From the NCBI RefSeq assembly GCF_024168645.1, contig NZ_JALJWF010000001.1, forward strand, positions 6,655,449-6,719,448: 64,000 nucleotides of DNA. The letters run 5' to 3'. The translations under genes and the position numbers were made by a program. The DNA comes from Pseudomonas sp. GGS8 (GTDB taxonomy: Bacteria; Pseudomonadota; Gammaproteobacteria; Pseudomonadales; Pseudomonadaceae). The notes below the pieces were generated by a model. It made no database searches and was not told the origin of the DNA. It worked only from the letters and a program-made list of their open reading frames with translations. Below, piece after piece: positions 24,226 to 34,003 of this stretch; the stretch's first letter is position 1; each line of letters starts with the position of its first letter.

Positions 24226-26729
24226 TGGCACGCCTGCCGCTGTTACGCCTGTTCAGTCTCGCCATCCGCCAACTCCTGCGCGATGCCCGCGCCGGTGAGT
24301 TACGCGTGTTGTTCTTCGCCTTGCTGGTGGCCGTGGCGGCGAGTACCGCCATCGGTTACTTCGGTGCCCGCCTGAACGGCGCCATGATGCTGCGCGCTAC
24401 CGAGTTTCTAGGCGCCGACCTGTTGCTGGAAGGCAGTTCTCCGGCGCGGCCGGAACAGATCAAGAGTGGCACCGAACTGGGCCTTGAACACGCTCAGGTG
24501 GTGGAGTTTTCCAGTGTCATCGCCACCGACAATGGCATCCAGCTGTCCAGCATCAAAGCCGCCGATGATGCCTACCCGTTGCGCGGCGAGCTGAAAAGCG
24601 CTCCCGCGCCGTTCGCGCAAGAAGCGCCCGGTGGCGGTCCGAAACCCGGCGAAGCCTGGGCTGAGGCGCGACTACTGACTGCACTGGACTTGAAGATCGG
24701 CGACAGCATCGATGTCGGCATGAAAACCCTGAAACTGGCACGGGTGCTGACTTACGAACCGGATCGCGCCGGTAACTTTTACAGCCTGACGCCACGGGTG
24801 CTGATCAATCTCAACGACCTTGAAGCGACCGGCGTGGTGCAACCCGGCAGCCGGGTCAGTTACCGCGAACTCTGGCGCGGCAACGCCCAGGCGCTGGAAA
24901 CCTATCGTCAACTGATCAAGCCAGGCCTGGCCGCCAACCAACGCATCCAGGATGCCCGCGATGGCAACCGGCAGATCGGCGGAGCCTTGGGCAAGGCCGA
25001 ACGTTATTTGAACATGGCCAGTCTGGTGGCGGTATTGCTGTCCGGTGTGGCGGTGGCGTTGTCGGCGACACGCTTCGCCATCCGCCGATTCGATGCCAGT
25101 GCCTTGCTGCGCTGCCTGGGTCTGTCCCGTCGGGAAACCATGGTGCTGTTCAGTCTGCAACTGACGGTACTCGGACTGCTCGCCAGCATCAGCGGCGCCC
25201 TGCTCGGCTGGCTGGCGCAGCTCGGGCTGTTTGCGCTGCTGCATGATTTACTGCCGACAGACGTTCCACCGGGAGGCCTGTTGCCGGCCATTGCAGGGAT
25301 CGGCACCGGGCTGGTCGCGCTGGCCGGTTTCGCCCTGCCGCCATTGGCCGCGTTGGGGCGAGTCCCACCGCTACGGGTATTGCGCCGGGACATGCTGCCG
25401 ATTCCGTCCAGCACCTGGATGGTCTATGGCGCGGCGTTGGGCGCCCTCGGCCTGATCATGTGGCGCCTGAGCCTCGACCTGGTGCTGACCTTCGCCCTGC
25501 TCGGCGGCGGCGTGATCGCGGCGCTGGTGCTTGGCGGTTTGCTCTTGCTACTGCTCAAGAGCCTGCGCCGGATGCTGGCACGGGCCTCATTGCCATGGCG
25601 TCTGGGGTTGGGCCAACTGTTGCGTCATCCTCTGGCGGCGGCGGGTCAATCCCTGGCCTTCGGCTTGATTCTGCTGTCCATGACGCTGATCGCTTTGCTG
25701 CGTGGCGAGTTGCTCGACACCTGGCAAAATCAATTGCCGAAAAATGCCCCGAACTATTTCGCCCTGAACATTTTGCCGGCGGACAAACAGGCGTTTAGCG
25801 ATCGACTGATGGAGCTGTCGGCCCAATCGGCGCCGCTGTACCCGGTGGTGCCGGGGCGGCTGATCAGCATCAATGGCGAACCGGTGCAGGACATCGTCAG
25901 CAAGGATTCGGCCGGTGACCGAGCCATTCAACGCGACCTGAGTCTGACCTGGGCAGCGGACTTGCCGGCGGGCAACAAGCTCACCGCCGGTAACTGGTGG
26001 GGTCAGCAACCGGCGGATGAAGTACCCGGCGTTTCGGTGGAAGGTAAAGTCGCCGAAAGCCTCAAACTCAAGCTCGGCGATCACATGGTGTTTAGCGTTG
26101 GCGGGGTCAATCGGGAAGCGACAGTCACCAGCCTGCGGGAAATCAACTGGGACAACTTCCAGCCGAACTTTTTCATGATCTTCCAGCCCGGCACCCTGAA
26201 GGACTTGCCAGCGACCTACCTGACCAGTTTCTATCTGGCACCCGGTCACGATCAGCAGATTGTCGACCTGTCCCGCAGCTTTCCGGCAGTGACCATTCTG
26301 CAAGTCGAAGCGTTGCTGGAGCAGTTGCGCAGCATCCTCGCGCAAGTGACCCTGGCCGTGGAATACGTGCTGTTGTTCGTGTTGGCGGCGGGGATGGCGG
26401 TGTTGTTTTCCGGCTTGCAGGCAACCCTCGATGAACGCATTCGCCAAGGCGCATTGCTGCGAGCGCTGGGCGCCGAACGGCAGTTGCTGGTCAGGGCGCG
26501 GCGGATCGAGTTCGGTTTGCTCGGCGCGGTCAGCGGACTATTGGCGGCACTGGGCTCGGAATTGGTGAGTCTGGTGCTCTACCGCTACGCTTTCGACCTG
26601 CCCTGGCATCCGCATCCATGGCTGCTGATATTGCCGCTGATCGGCGCCGTGCTCATCGGCGGTGCCGGGGTCTTCGGCACGCGTCGCGCCTTGAACGCCA
26701 GCCCGCTGACAGTCTTGCGCGAGGGTTGA
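24225..26729 (+). CDS. FtsX-like ABC transporter permease (YbbP type)
   Basis: An 834-residue inner-membrane protein. It has an N-terminal membrane segment (VLFFALLVAVAASTAIGYF), a large periplasmic domain, a cluster of FtsX-type membrane helices in the middle (ASLVAVLLSGVAVALSATRF, and others) and a second FtsX unit near the C-terminus (YVLLFVLAAGMAVLFSGLQATL, ALLRALGAERQLLVRAR), as in the duplicated YbbP/lipoprotein-release architecture. Its start ATG overlaps the stop of the ATPase gene. YbbAP has no firmly established substrate; release of toxic hydrophobic compounds in cooperation with TesA has been suggested. Confidence 0.9.
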   Translation: MARLPLLRLFSLAIRQLLRDARAGELRVLFFALLVAVAASTAIGYFGARLNGAMMLRATEFLGADLLLEGSSPARPEQIKSGTELGLEHAQVVEFSSVIATDNGIQLSSIKAADDAYPLRGELKSAPAPFAQEAPGGGPKPGEAWAEARLLTALDLKIGDSIDVGMKTLKLARVLTYEPDRAGNFYSLTPRVLINLNDLEATGVVQPGSRVSYRELWRGNAQALETYRQLIKPGLAANQRIQDARDGNRQIGGALGKAERYLNMASLVAVLLSGVAVALSATRFAIRRFDASALLRCLGLSRRETMVLFSLQLTVLGLLASISGALLGWLAQLGLFALLHDLLPTDVPPGGLLPAIAGIGTGLVALAGFALPPLAALGRVPPLRVLRRDMLPIPSSTWMVYGAALGALGLIMWRLSLDLVLTFALLGGGVIAALVLGGLLLLLLKSLRRMLARASLPWRLGLGQLLRHPLAAAGQSLAFGLILLSMTLIALLRGELLDTWQNQLPKNAPNYFALNILPADKQAFSDRLMELSAQSAPLYPVVPGRLISINGEPVQDIVSKDSAGDRAIQRDLSLTWAADLPAGNKLTAGNWWGQQPADEVPGVSVEGKVAESLKLKLGDHMVFSVGGVNREATVTSLREINWDNFQPNFFMIFQPGTLKDLPATYLTSFYLAPGHDQQIVDLSRSFPAVTILQVEALLEQLRSILAQVTLAVEYVLLFVLAAGMAVLFSGLQATLDERIRQGALLRALGAERQLLVRARRIEFGLLGAVSGLLAALGSELVSLVLYRYAFDLPWHPHPWLLILPLIGAVLIGGAGVFGTRRALNASPLTVLREG

Positions 26730-26788
26730 TAAACTCAAGCACACTTGTTTAAAAAACTGATTCAAGAACTCAACCACAAGAAGTCGCC

Positions 26789-27286
26789 ATGAGCCGTTAT
26801 CGCCCTCCCCGCACCGCCGGCACCGCGCTGATCACCCCCGAAGGTGAGGCGCGGATGCGCGCCGAGTTTCATGAGCTCTGGCATGTGCGCCGACCGCAAG
26901 TGACGCAATCGGTCAGCGAAGCGGCGGCACAGGGCGATCGTTCGGAAAACGCCGAATACACCTACGGCAAAAAGATGCTGCGCGAGATCGACAGCCGTGT
27001 GCGCTTCCTCACCAAGCGGCTGGAAGCCCTCAAGGTGGTCAGCGAAAAACCCAGCGATCCTAACAAGGTCTACTTTGGCGCCTGGGTCACGATCGAAGAC
27101 GAGGATGGCAAAGAGTCACGCTATCGCATCGTCGGCCCGGATGAGCTGGACTTGAAACAAGGCCTGATCAGCATCGACTCACCGCTGGCCCGCGCCTTGA
27201 TCGGCAAGGCACTGGATGCCGAAGTGCGTGTGCAGACGCCGACCGGTGAGCAGTGCGTGTATATCGTGGCGATTGACTATTTTTGA
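26789..27286 (+). CDS. greB: Transcription elongation factor GreB
   Basis: A 165-residue factor that rescues backtracked RNA polymerase by stimulating transcript cleavage. The N-terminal coiled coil carries the catalytic acidic tip ([20 protein letters not shown], with Asp and Glu), and the C-terminal FKBP-like domain ends in [21 protein letters not shown]. The length and basic N-terminus (MSRYRPPR) point to GreB rather than GreA. It follows the ABC permease by 59 bp and converges with a small gene three bases later. Confidence 0.95.
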   Translation: MSRYRPPRTAGTALITPEGEARMRAEFHELWHVRRPQVTQSVSEAAAQGDRSENAEYTYGKKMLREIDSRVRFLTKRLEALKVVSEKPSDPNKVYFGAWVTIEDEDGKESRYRIVGPDELDLKQGLISIDSPLARALIGKALDAEVRVQTPTGEQCVYIVAIDYF

Positions 27287-27289
27287 GCC

Positions 27290-27598
27290 TCAGCAGCGGG
27301 CAATCAGCCCTTGGCGCGCAACGCGGGTCAGTTGCCTGATCACTTCAGGCGCGTCCTCGGCGCTGGGCGCCTGAATCACTGCCAGATCGAAACTGTCAGT
27401 CGCGAAACGCTCCAGCGACTCGCCATCTTCGACAAACTGGATCAGGAATGCTGCCGGACCGCCGGTGCGACGTGGCCAACCATCGAGGTAACGCAACAGC
27501 GTCGGCTGATGTTTACCGCCAAGCAGGATTTTTGGATTGCGCTGGGTGAGATGTGCCGTGATCGGCGCGGGGCGTACAACGGGGTTCAATGCATTCAT
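27290..27598 (-). CDS. Hypothetical protein
   Basis: A 102-residue protein that starts MNALNPVVRPAPIT. Its C-terminal half, FATDSFDLAVIQAPSAEDAPEVIRQLTRVA, resembles a single Rossmann-like strand-helix unit, but no active-site motif is apparent. The start at 27598 follows a weak GAGGC. It converges with greB, three bases apart. I do not recognise the function. Confidence 0.6.
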   Translation of the reverse strand: MNALNPVVRPAPITAHLTQRNPKILLGGKHQPTLLRYLDGWPRRTGGPAAFLIQFVEDGESLERFATDSFDLAVIQAPSAEDAPEVIRQLTRVARQGLIARC

Positions 27599-27802
27599 TG
27601 TGTCGTGTCTCTGCCTCAAAAGTCTGCATGGCAGGTGAGAGGCAACACCGAACCAGCGCTTTAGCGGTATTTCGAAGCCTGTTTCAAGCTTCTATCGGCA
27701 ACTCGATGAGTCACCTGGCGCCCCGCAAGTAGCTGTTTAAATCGGCGCATGAGCAGCATCCTAGAGAAGCTGACCGGACAGTGTCAAGAATCACCAGCAA
27801 CA

Positions 27803-27845
27803 AAAAAAGGCCCGCACAGTGCATCACACTGCGCGGGCCTTTTCG
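27803..27845. terminator. Terminator after doxX
   Basis: The stem AGGCCCGCACAGTG/CACTGCGCGGGCCT, with one unpaired base, is flanked by an A-run and a T-run. On the minus strand it ends the DoxX gene. Confidence 0.85.
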
Positions 27846-27859
27846 TCGAGCCAGAGCGG

Positions 27860-28294
27860 TCAGCCGGCGATGGAGCGGTCGACCGAGAGCTTGCCTGCGC
27901 CTTCGATCAGCACCGCGAGGCTGCCACCGAGCAAGGCCAGGGCAAATTCATAACCGTTGTTGGCCATGAACAGACCGTTGCTGATGTGCACCGAGAGAAT
28001 CGCGACCAGCGAGAGGAAGGTCAGCCCCAGCGCCGCCGGGCGTGCCAGCAGGCCGATGATCAGCGCCAGACCACCGAAGAACTCGGTACCACCGGCCAGG
28101 ATCGCCATCAGGTGACCGGGTGCCAATCCAATGCTTTCCATGTATTGCGCGGTGCCGGCAATGCCGTATCCGCCGAATGCCCCGAAGAGTTTCTGTGAGC
28201 CGTGGGCCGCGAAGATGATGCCAACGAAAATTCGCAGAATCGTCAGACCGTAGCCTGCGCGGGTAGACAGTACCTTGTTGATCAGTGTGCTCAT
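27860..28294 (-). CDS. DoxX-family membrane protein
   Basis: A 144-residue inner-membrane protein with four predicted helices: GLTILRIFVGIIFAAHGSQKL (residues 16-36), then APGHLMAILAGGTEFFGGLALIIG, ALGLTFLSLVAILSVHIS, and EFALALLGGSLAVLIEG. The LRIxxGxxFxxHGxQKLFG signature identifies DoxX. Members have been tied to redox homeostasis and quinone-type chemistry; the exact role is unclear. It is monocistronic. Confidence 0.9.
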   Translation of the reverse strand: MSTLINKVLSTRAGYGLTILRIFVGIIFAAHGSQKLFGAFGGYGIAGTAQYMESIGLAPGHLMAILAGGTEFFGGLALIIGLLARPAALGLTFLSLVAILSVHISNGLFMANNGYEFALALLGGSLAVLIEGAGKLSVDRSIAG

Positions 28295-28397
28295 GCTGTG
28301 TCATCCATTGTGAATGTGTGTTGGTTGGCCGCTATATTAATCAATAAAACTCATGTTAAAAGCGCAAAAAACTCACCATAACAATCAGCTTAGTCGA

Positions 28398-29819
28398 TCA
28401 TTTACGTAAGGCAACTTTCTGCCCCTGGGGCTCCAACGACTCCCGCTCCCGATCAAACGCCAGGTAATACTTGTTCACGCTATTAACATAGCTGACAGCC
28501 CCCATTCCCACCTGCTCCATGGCGATTCGCTCAACCTGGAAAAACCACTGATTAGGATTCAGGCCCCGCCGCCGAGCCTCGGCGCGCATGCCCTGGACCC
28601 GCTCCGGTCCCATGTTGTAGGCCGCCAGTACGAACGCCATGCGCTCACGCTCATTGAGTTTGGGGCTGGAGAAGAATTTGCGGCGGATCATCGCCAGGTA
28701 CTTGGCACCGGCTTGCACATTGGCATCGAGATTCTGAATGTCGCTGACGCCAACCCGTTGCGCGGCGGAGGGTGTTATTTGCATCAGGCCGGTGGGGCCG
28801 CTGCCACCTCTGGCGATGGGTTGCAGCGCCGATTCCTTGAAAGCCAGCGCCGCCAGGTTCAGCCAGTCCATGTCCTGGGCTTGCGCGTGTTTTTGCAGCA
28901 CCGGTCGAAGTTTTTCCAGACGCTGACGATCTGCCTTGGCCAAGGGATAGTGCACTTGATACAGGCGCCGATAGATCCGCAGGAACGCCGCATCCTGGTC
29001 CGACGGTTGTTTGTAGCTGGTCAGGAAACGGTCGATGCTCGCCCGCAGCATCGAGGCATCGCGGCGCACGAACCAGTATTCCTCACCCGGCTCGCGGATG
29101 AGGACCTGTCGATCGAAGCGCAACTTCGGCAGGATCTTGCCCCAACGCTCAGCGATCGGTTGCTCGACGATGGTCAGATGGAAGATCCCGCCCTGGACCA
29201 TTTCCAGCACGTCCTCGACGGCCAGGCTTGGGTCGACCCACTCGATCTTCACCGGGGGCAGTTTATGCAACGCGAGCTTCTGATTGATCTGGCTGACCGC
29301 ATCCCCGGCAGCACTGCCGGTGGGCAGCGCGAGGGTTTTACCCGAGAGTTGTTCGAGGTGGGTGTAACGTCGTTCGCCTTTGATCCCCACCAGCAGCAAC
29401 GGCACGTTGCTGGCAATCGGTTCACTGGTGCTGACCGCGTGGCCCGATTGTGGATCAAGCAATTCCCCCGGCGCGACCAGATCACCCTCCCCGCGCTGCA
29501 ACGCGCCGAGCAGTTGATCCTTGGCTTTGGGAATGATCTTGAGGGTGATTTCCTGGCCGTCACGGGCCTGGCCATTAAGGTATTGCTCGAAAGCCCGCAG
29601 GCGGTGGTACTCGACGCCGATGGCCTGGCCCTGGATTTCGCCGGAGCTGTTGCGGCTCTGGTTGACCAGCACCCGCAGCACACGACTGCTGCGAATCTCC
29701 GACAGGTCGCGAACCTTGGCTGCCGGTACGGCTTGCAACGGCCCGGCCAGACGCGCAACCGCCGGCATCGGCAGCAGCAACGAACAACACAGCAGCAACA
29801 AAACCGAGGGACGTGTCAT
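28398..29819 (-). CDS. MltF-like membrane-bound lytic transglycosylase
   Basis: A 473-residue protein: signal sequence (LLLLCCSLLLPMPAVA), an extracellular solute-binding-protein-like domain (about residues 40-270, beginning LRVLVNQ), then a C-terminal SLT domain in which AALAFKESALQPIARGGSGPTGLMQITPSA holds the catalytic Glu and GLMQITP is the substrate-binding motif, with AYNMGPERVQGM after it. It cleaves the glycan strand of peptidoglycan to 1,6-anhydromuropeptides; the N-terminal domain probably regulates it allosterically. Start 29819 has GGAG five bases upstream; an upstream ATG is less likely. Confidence 0.92.
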   Translation of the reverse strand: MTRPSVLLLLCCSLLLPMPAVARLAGPLQAVPAAKVRDLSEIRSSRVLRVLVNQSRNSSGEIQGQAIGVEYHRLRAFEQYLNGQARDGQEITLKIIPKAKDQLLGALQRGEGDLVAPGELLDPQSGHAVSTSEPIASNVPLLLVGIKGERRYTHLEQLSGKTLALPTGSAAGDAVSQINQKLALHKLPPVKIEWVDPSLAVEDVLEMVQGGIFHLTIVEQPIAERWGKILPKLRFDRQVLIREPGEEYWFVRRDASMLRASIDRFLTSYKQPSDQDAAFLRIYRRLYQVHYPLAKADRQRLEKLRPVLQKHAQAQDMDWLNLAALAFKESALQPIARGGSGPTGLMQITPSAAQRVGVSDIQNLDANVQAGAKYLAMIRRKFFSSPKLNERERMAFVLAAYNMGPERVQGMRAEARRRGLNPNQWFFQVERIAMEQVGMGAVSYVNSVNKYYLAFDRERESLEPQGQKVALRK

Positions 29820-30055
29820 CCACTCTCCGGAAAGAATACTGGCCAACCTCATGAGTGATTTCATGACATCGGGCAACAGAAACAGAGCGCTTGAAGCGCT
29901 GATAAAGTGCGAGAGAGTGGCACAGTGATGGCAATTCTACCAACACGACCTGCCTCGCGGCCTCAACAGACAGCTTTAACTCGTTGTAGTTCTTGGCTTT
30001 TCTTATAAATCCACAGCTCTGATATGCTTTCCGGCCTTTGGTCCGAGGTAGCACC

Positions 30056-30865
30056 ATGCAACTCATCGATATCGGCGTCAACCTGACCAACCCCAGTTTT
30101 GCCGACAAACACCAGGCTGTACTCGACCGAGCCTACGCTGCCGGGGTCTGCCAACTGGTGCTTACCGGGACCAGCGTCGAGGGCAGCGAACGGGCACTGG
30201 AACTGTGCCGGCAACTGGACGAAAGCGCTCAGCGACTGTTCGCCACGGCCGGCATTCACCCGCATTCAGCCAGCGACTGGAACGCCGACAGCGCCCGACG
30301 TCTGCGCAGTTTGCTCAAGGAGCCGAACGTGGTGGCCGTGGGGGAATGCGGCCTCGATTTCAATCGTGATTTCTCGCCCCGCCCGCAACAGGAAAAAGTC
30401 CTCGAAGAACATCTGGCGATGGCGGTCGAACTGCAACTGCCGGTGTTCCTGCATGAGCGCGACGCCAGTCAACGGCTGCTAGAGATCCTGCACGATTACC
30501 GTGATCAATTGCCTGCTGCCGTGGTGCACTGCTTCACCGGTGAAAAGAAGGCGCTATTCAGCTACCTCGATCTGGATTTGCACATCGGCATCACCGGCTG
30601 GATCTGCGACGAACGCCGAGGCACGCACCTGCATCCGTTGGTCAAGGAGATTAAACGAGGGCGCTTGATGCTGGAGAGCGATGCGCCGTATCTGCTGCCC
30701 CGCAGCTTGCGCCCCAAGCCGAAAAACGGTCGCAACGAGCCCGCATATCTGACTGAAGTATTGCGTGAAGTGGCGTTGCATCGAGGGGAAAGCCTGGAAG
30801 ATCTCGCCGCCCACAGCACCGCCAGTGCACGGCAGTTCTTCGGGTTGCCCTCAATCCCTCAATGA
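30056..30865 (+). CDS. tatD: TatD-family metal-dependent nuclease
   Basis: A 269-residue TIM-barrel hydrolase. The N-terminus [12 protein letters not shown] is the form seen in E. coli TatD itself (no HxH). Metal-ligand segments: [13 protein letters not shown] (Glu), FLHERDA (His), VVHCFTG (His) and [12 protein letters not shown] (Asp). RNEPAYL follows as in TatD. The enzyme is a 3'-5' single-strand DNA/RNA exonuclease involved in DNA repair and degradation. GAGGT is seven bases before the ATG at 30056. A REP pair follows. Confidence 0.93.
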   Translation: MQLIDIGVNLTNPSFADKHQAVLDRAYAAGVCQLVLTGTSVEGSERALELCRQLDESAQRLFATAGIHPHSASDWNADSARRLRSLLKEPNVVAVGECGLDFNRDFSPRPQQEKVLEEHLAMAVELQLPVFLHERDASQRLLEILHDYRDQLPAAVVHCFTGEKKALFSYLDLDLHIGITGWICDERRGTHLHPLVKEIKRGRLMLESDAPYLLPRSLRPKPKNGRNEPAYLTEVLREVALHRGESLEDLAAHSTASARQFFGLPSIPQ

Positions 30866-30876
30866 ACACACATCCC

Positions 30877-30970
30877 CCTGTGGGAGCGGGCTTGCCCGCG
30901 ATGATGGAATATCAGTCGACATCGCTCGCGCCAGATACACAGCTATCGCGGGCAAGCCCGCTCCCACAGG
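30877..30970. repeat. Inverted REP pair
   Basis: A CTGTGGGAGCGGGCTTGCCC unit and its reverse complement lie about 40 bp apart between tatD and the chemotaxis-receptor gene, able to form a long hairpin. Confidence 0.9.
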
Positions 30971-31073
30971 TTGGCGGTGGTGCCCGTTGATCCACATCAA
31001 AATTCGACGCACTGAGTAGCGGCACAATACTGGCACCTTGCCAAAACTGTTTCCGCTATCAGAGAAGACCTCC

Positions 31074-32555
31074 ATGGGTGCCTGGCTTAGCAATATCTCG
31101 CTGAAATACAAATTCTGGGCGGTCAACGCGGTCGCCTTTGTCACCACCCTGTTGCTGGTGCTATACGCTGTGCAACTCGAACAACAGGCCCGCAGTCATG
31201 CCGCTCAGGTTTCGGCCCAGGCCCAGGCACGATTGCTCAACGCCTGGCCTGTCGGGCAGCCGCTGCCCAAGGCCGACAACCTGCTGACCTTCAATCGTGG
31301 GCAGGCGCCTTTACTGAACGGGCAACCGCTTCTGGAACTGACCGATACCCTCGGTTGGGTCGAGATCGATGCCATGCCGCTATTCGGGGAAAATCCGTTG
31401 ATGGGCGCCGAGGTGTTCACTCGTCCTGACGGTCAACAGGTCGCGGTAGTTGCCTACAGCCCGACCCTGAGCCAGGTGTTCGGCGAGCGCTTCACTCACT
31501 ACGCGGTAGCGGTGTTCATCCTGATGCTGGCGATGCTCGGCGCGTCGCAACTGTTGATCCGTTTCCTGCTTAGCCAGCTCAACACCTTGAAAGACGTGAT
31601 GCTCCACGTCGAGAAAAGCGGCGATCTGTCGGCCCGTGTGCCACTGGCCTGCAAGGACGAAGTCGGGCAGATGGCCAATGCCTTCAATGCCATGCAGGCC
31701 GGCTACCAGCGGGTGGTCAACACTGTTGCCAGCACCGCCCGGCAACTGGACGTCGGTGCCGCGCGGCTGGCCGCGAGCATGAACGAGGTGCGTCACGGCA
31801 TGCTCGGCCAGCAAAGCGAAACCGATCAGGCCGCCACGGCGATCAACGAAATGACCGCTACGGTCCATCACATCGCCCAACACGCCGGCGCCACCCGCGA
31901 CCTCTCGCAAACCGCCGACACCCTGGCCGGCAACGGTCAGGAAGTGGTGACTCGGGTACAGAAATCGATTGGCGGGTTGTCCACCGGCGTGCAGCAAACG
32001 GCCGAGATGATTCAGCGCCTGGCCGAGGACAGCCAGAAGATCAACGGCGTGGTCAGCGTGATTCACAGCATCGCAGAACAAACCAACCTGCTGGCCCTGA
32101 ACGCGGCCATCGAAGCGGCCCGGGCCGGTGAAATGGGCCGAGGGTTTGCGGTGGTCGCCGATGAAGTGCGCAACCTGGCCAAACGGGTCCAGACGTCCAC
32201 CGACGAAATCACCACCATGGTTTCAGCGCTGCAGGCCGGAACTCGGGATGCGGTGGATTTCATGCAGGAAAGTTCATACAAGGCGGACGACTGCATGCAA
32301 CAGGCCCAGGAAGCCAGTGTGGCCTTGGCCGAAATCACCGGTGCGGTGGCGCAGATGCGTGAAAGCAATACGCAGATCGCGGTGGCGGCCGAGCAACAGA
32401 GTCATGTGGCGCAGGAGATGAATCGGGCCGTGGTGAGCATTCGCGACGTGACCGAAAACACCGTGCAGCAGACCGTGAGTTCGGCGATTACCAGCAATGA
32501 GCTGGCGATGTTGGCCGGGGAATTGAGCAAGGCCATCGGGCAACTGAAACTGTGA
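31074..32555 (+). CDS. Methyl-accepting chemotaxis protein
   Basis: A 493-residue inner-membrane receptor. Membrane helix one at about residues 14-33 ([20 protein letters not shown]) and helix two at about 143-165 bracket a small ligand domain of only about 110 residues; a HAMP domain follows (residues 165-220), then the signalling domain, with its hairpin tip [20 protein letters not shown] and the following [18 protein letters not shown]. The C-terminus lacks a CheR-binding pentapeptide. The ligand is unknown. The ATG at 31074 was preferred because the hydrophobic N-terminus begins there; a TTG 36 bases upstream would add 12 residues. Confidence 0.92.
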   Translation: MGAWLSNISLKYKFWAVNAVAFVTTLLLVLYAVQLEQQARSHAAQVSAQAQARLLNAWPVGQPLPKADNLLTFNRGQAPLLNGQPLLELTDTLGWVEIDAMPLFGENPLMGAEVFTRPDGQQVAVVAYSPTLSQVFGERFTHYAVAVFILMLAMLGASQLLIRFLLSQLNTLKDVMLHVEKSGDLSARVPLACKDEVGQMANAFNAMQAGYQRVVNTVASTARQLDVGAARLAASMNEVRHGMLGQQSETDQAATAINEMTATVHHIAQHAGATRDLSQTADTLAGNGQEVVTRVQKSIGGLSTGVQQTAEMIQRLAEDSQKINGVVSVIHSIAEQTNLLALNAAIEAARAGEMGRGFAVVADEVRNLAKRVQTSTDEITTMVSALQAGTRDAVDFMQESSYKADDCMQQAQEASVALAEITGAVAQMRESNTQIAVAAEQQSHVAQEMNRAVVSIRDVTENTVQQTVSSAITSNELAMLAGELSKAIGQLKL

Positions 32556-32557
32556 CG

Positions 32558-32588
32558 GCCCCATCGCGGGCAAGCCCGCGATGGCGTC
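32558..32588. repeat. Single REP element
   Basis: One REP palindrome CCATCGCGGGCAAGCCCGCG with its mirror half follows the chemotaxis-receptor stop codon; it may act as a transcription end. Confidence 0.8.
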
Positions 32589-32711
32589 AGACCGAGCAAC
32601 ATCAATTCTGACCATTACACCTATCGCGCCGATAGCCAGCCTTGATTCGCCGCCGACTTTGGCCAGGCCTATTCTTTGTTCATGAGCCTCAACGAACCAA
32701 GGATAAGCATC

Positions 32712-33077
32712 ATGGGCAAACGTCACCCCAATCTTCCCGCCTGGCAATGGCGAGCGTACCCGCACAATCACCAGCACCCGACCAATCTGGTGCTGCACCT
32801 GATTGCCGTGCCGCTGTTCATCGTGGCGTTTTTGCTGATGGTCTCGGGGGTGTTCAGCCTGGATCTGGCGAGCTTCGCGATTGGCGTTATCGGCCTGGTC
32901 GCGGCCCTGGGCCTGCAGCGTCACGGTCACAGCCTGGAGGTGCAAGCCAGCGAGCCGTTCAGTGATCGCAAAGACGCGGTATCACGCCTGCTGGTCGAGC
33001 AGTTCCTGACCTTTCCACGGTTTTTCTTCAGTGGCGGCTGGTGGCGCGCCTGGCGTGAGCGCCACCGTCGTCATTGA
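32712..33077 (+). CDS. DUF962/Mpo1-like small membrane protein
   Basis: A 121-residue membrane protein. YPHNHQHPTNLVLHLIAVPL, with conserved histidines, the two hydrophobic stretches that follow (VAFLLMVSGVFSLDLASF, GVIGLVAALGLQ) and RHGHSLEVQASEPF match the histidine pattern of the DUF962 family, which includes yeast Mpo1, an Fe-dependent dioxygenase of 2-hydroxy fatty acids. Function in bacteria is not established. AAGGA lies nine bases before the ATG at 32712. Its stop codon abuts the stop of the convergent thioesterase gene with no intervening base. Confidence 0.7.
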   Translation: MGKRHPNLPAWQWRAYPHNHQHPTNLVLHLIAVPLFIVAFLLMVSGVFSLDLASFAIGVIGLVAALGLQRHGHSLEVQASEPFSDRKDAVSRLLVEQFLTFPRFFFSGGWWRAWRERHRRH

Positions 33078-33875
33078 TCAGGCGAAAATCGTGACGGTCT
33101 GCCGACTCATGGCGATCAACTGACCGTCTTCGCTCCACAGTTTGGCGGCGGCGTGTCCATAGCCGTCAGCGGCATGCTCGATGTCCACCAGGTACTTGCA
33201 CCAGTCCAGCGTGCTCAACGCCAGTAACGGCTGGACGAACTCGATGGTCCAGGTGAGCGTGCTGCCTGCCGCCGGTTTCTTCAGATGCGACAACAAGGAC
33301 GGCGGCCAGGCGTCGACCAGCGCGAGGATATGGGCTTCGCTGACCGACTCGCCCTCCCCCTCCCCACGCAAGCGCACCCAACCACCCATATCCCGCGATT
33401 TGTTACCCGTGAACGGCATGCCACCGACACTCCAGCGCATGGCCAGGTAGCGCATGAATTCCGGGGTCACGCCTTTGATGTACGGCAGTTCCTGGCAGTC
33501 GTCCCAGTGCTTCATCTCAGGAGCCGGGTTGGCCGTGACCACCACTTCGGAAGGTCGCGCAGCGCCGAAGCTGCCCTGGACCAACGTCACCACTTGCCCC
33601 TTCTGCATCGCCCGACCGAGCACCTGACTCACGGCTTTGCCTTCGCGCAATACATCGACTTCAAAACTGACCGCCACATCGGGTTCGACCGGACCGACAA
33701 AGGTGATTGCCAGCGAGCGCACCGGACGATCTGCTGGGACTTTTGCGCGCATGGCTTCGTATTGCAAGGCCGCTATCAGACCACCAAAACTCGCCCGCCC
33801 CTGGCCCCATTCGGGTGGAATAGACACTTCCTGCGGCTGGCTGCGAACAGCGTCGAGCAGATCGGAAAAGCGCAT
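33078..33875 (-). CDS. Acyl-CoA thioesterase-like, double hot-dog protein
   Basis: A 265-residue protein with two hot-dog units, as in TesB-like thioesterases. The first contains GQGRASFGGLIAALQYEAM with the conserved GG-x-hydrophobic helix start, and the second AHILALVDAWPPSLLSH and TLTWTIEFVQPL. Cytoplasmic; likely hydrolyses medium- or long-chain acyl-CoA, but the exact substrate is unknown. Confidence 0.85.
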   Translation of the reverse strand: MRFSDLLDAVRSQPQEVSIPPEWGQGRASFGGLIAALQYEAMRAKVPADRPVRSLAITFVGPVEPDVAVSFEVDVLREGKAVSQVLGRAMQKGQVVTLVQGSFGAARPSEVVVTANPAPEMKHWDDCQELPYIKGVTPEFMRYLAMRWSVGGMPFTGNKSRDMGGWVRLRGEGEGESVSEAHILALVDAWPPSLLSHLKKPAAGSTLTWTIEFVQPLLALSTLDWCKYLVDIEHAADGYGHAAAKLWSEDGQLIAMSRQTVTIFA

Positions 33876-34003
33876 GGGAACCTCAGAGACTGGGAAATGG
33901 ATGGAGCGATCTTAACCAGCCCGCAAGGCCGGCACAGCGCTTATTCCGGCCAAAATTACTGACAGATGAGCCGTGCCTGCATTGAACACACAACAATGGG
34001 GTT

